A DNA stretch of 6,420 nucleotides from CAZXFH01 sp964640055 (GTDB taxonomy: Bacteria > Fidelibacterota > UBA2242 > JAFGTP01), in assembly GCA_964640055.1 (NCBI GenBank), contig CAZXFH010000094.1:1-6420 (forward strand), in the 5' to 3' direction. The translations under genes and the position numbers were made by a program. Of the stretch, positions 5,910 to 6,420 are shown piece after piece. How positions within the stretch are numbered: position 1 is the first letter of the stretch; each line of letters opens with the position of its first letter. The notes under the pieces are model-generated. The model searched no databases, was not told the origin of the DNA, and saw only the letters and a program-made list of their open reading frames with translations.

Positions 5910-6420
5910 TTACACAAAATCTTTCTGTAATAATATCTGCATTATACTCCCCATTATAATAATAAAAATTACAGTTAAAATTAGGCGGGTGAGCATAAAA
6001 TTGAATCCCATAAATTGGAACTCAACAATTTCCTGAGGGAGTTTAACACACCCCCAGGCTGATAGAAATATTACTATATTCTTTATACTTGCTCCTTTTT
6101 TTCTCAAAGTTGCAGCAATTGGAAAAGCAGCAAATAAAGGTCCGGTCGGAAGGGACCCAAAGAATAATGCTACAAAAATTCCTTTGGTGCCGGAACTCTT
6201 ACCCAACCATTTTATAACTTGGTCTTTGCTTATCCAGACCGAGAACAATCCCATCAATATTATTACCGCAGGCAGGATGGTCAACATACTGATTGAATAG
6301 GTTGATAACTTGGACAGGATTCGATCTGGATTCTTAAGGAGTACCAATATTATTATAAAACTGATGGCGATTATTGCAGTAGAGATTAGGGTGATTTTCC
6401 TTTTTAAGTTGTTATTTTGT
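5910..6420 (-). CDS. Small inner-membrane permease of the COG0701/DUF318 (ArsP-like) group, start outside the window
   Basis: The frame stays open from the TAA at 5912-5910 to the right edge, giving at least 169 residues. About five hydrophobic segments are seen: ITLISTAIIAISFIIILVLL after the basic LKRK, ISMLTILPAVIILMGLFSVW, GIFVALFFGSLPTGPLFAAF, NIVIFLSAWGCVKLP, and LILTVIFIIIMGSIM. The central part (GSLPTGPLFAAFPIAATLRKKGASIKN, split here as GSLPTGPLFAAFP and AATLRKKGAS) fits short half-size permeases of this group, usually about 160 residues. A start at TTG 6347 would delete the first membrane helix and has no ribosome site, so the true start is probably a few codons beyond base 6420. 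Substrate unknown. It lies 35 bases upstream of the LolA-like gene on the same strand and is likely in the same operon. Half-size permeases of this kind may work as pairs, and a partner could lie beyond the edge. Confidence 0.65.
   Translation of the reverse strand, partial: QNNNLKRKITLISTAIIAISFIIILVLLKNPDRILSKLSTYSISMLTILPAVIILMGLFSVWISKDQVIKWLGKSSGTKGIFVALFFGSLPTGPLFAAFPIAATLRKKGASIKNIVIFLSAWGCVKLPQEIVEFQFMGFNFMLTRLILTVIFIIIMGSIMQILLQKDFV

Noticed and set aside
1..6420. CRISPR array, transposase, integrase, toxin-antitoxin or phage genes
   Set aside because: No spaced direct repeats and no protein of these families were found on either strand.

Overview
The window suggests a Gram-negative bacterium, because it encodes an outer-membrane beta-barrel protein with a signal peptide and a C-terminal phenylalanine next to a periplasmic LolA-like protein. 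The YchF sequence and the mix of families would fit a little-studied anaerobic lineage of the FCB type (for example Cloacimonadota or Marinimicrobia), but this is an impression. Nothing in the window fixes the taxon.

Left part (1-1569, minus strand): a housekeeping pair. The universally conserved P-loop ATPase YchF is followed 10 bases later by a PP-loop ATPase of the TtcA type (tRNA 2-thiocytidine synthesis), which runs off the left edge. Both concern translation or tRNA and are probably co-transcribed.

Centre (1570-3040): a complete tRNA-Asp(GUC) on the plus strand is followed by a hairpin that may terminate it, then by a beta-class DNA methyltransferase with a C-terminal tail that looks like a DNA-binding helix-turn-helix. 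No restriction endonuclease is visible, so it looks solitary as far as the window shows.

Transition (3041-3844): base composition falls from about 60% GC in sampled coding lines on the left to about 25-32% on the right. Here lies a decayed gene on the minus strand. It still reads clearly as a RelA/SpoT-type small alarmone synthetase but has an in-frame stop, at least two frame changes and a lost C-terminus. An imperfect inverted repeat sits just upstream of it.

Right part (3845-6420, minus strand): a tight gene set read right to left. It comprises a small membrane permease related to the COG0701/DUF318 group (its start lies just outside the window), a LolA-like periplasmic protein with a strong ribosome binding site, and a DUF1302-like outer-membrane barrel whose ATG overlaps the preceding stop (TAATG). 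Together they could span inner membrane, periplasm and outer membrane. The last two families normally accompany an RND/MMPL exporter, which is not in this window. This envelope set and the alarmone synthetase remnant are the most noteworthy items; no CRISPR array, transposase or prophage gene was seen.
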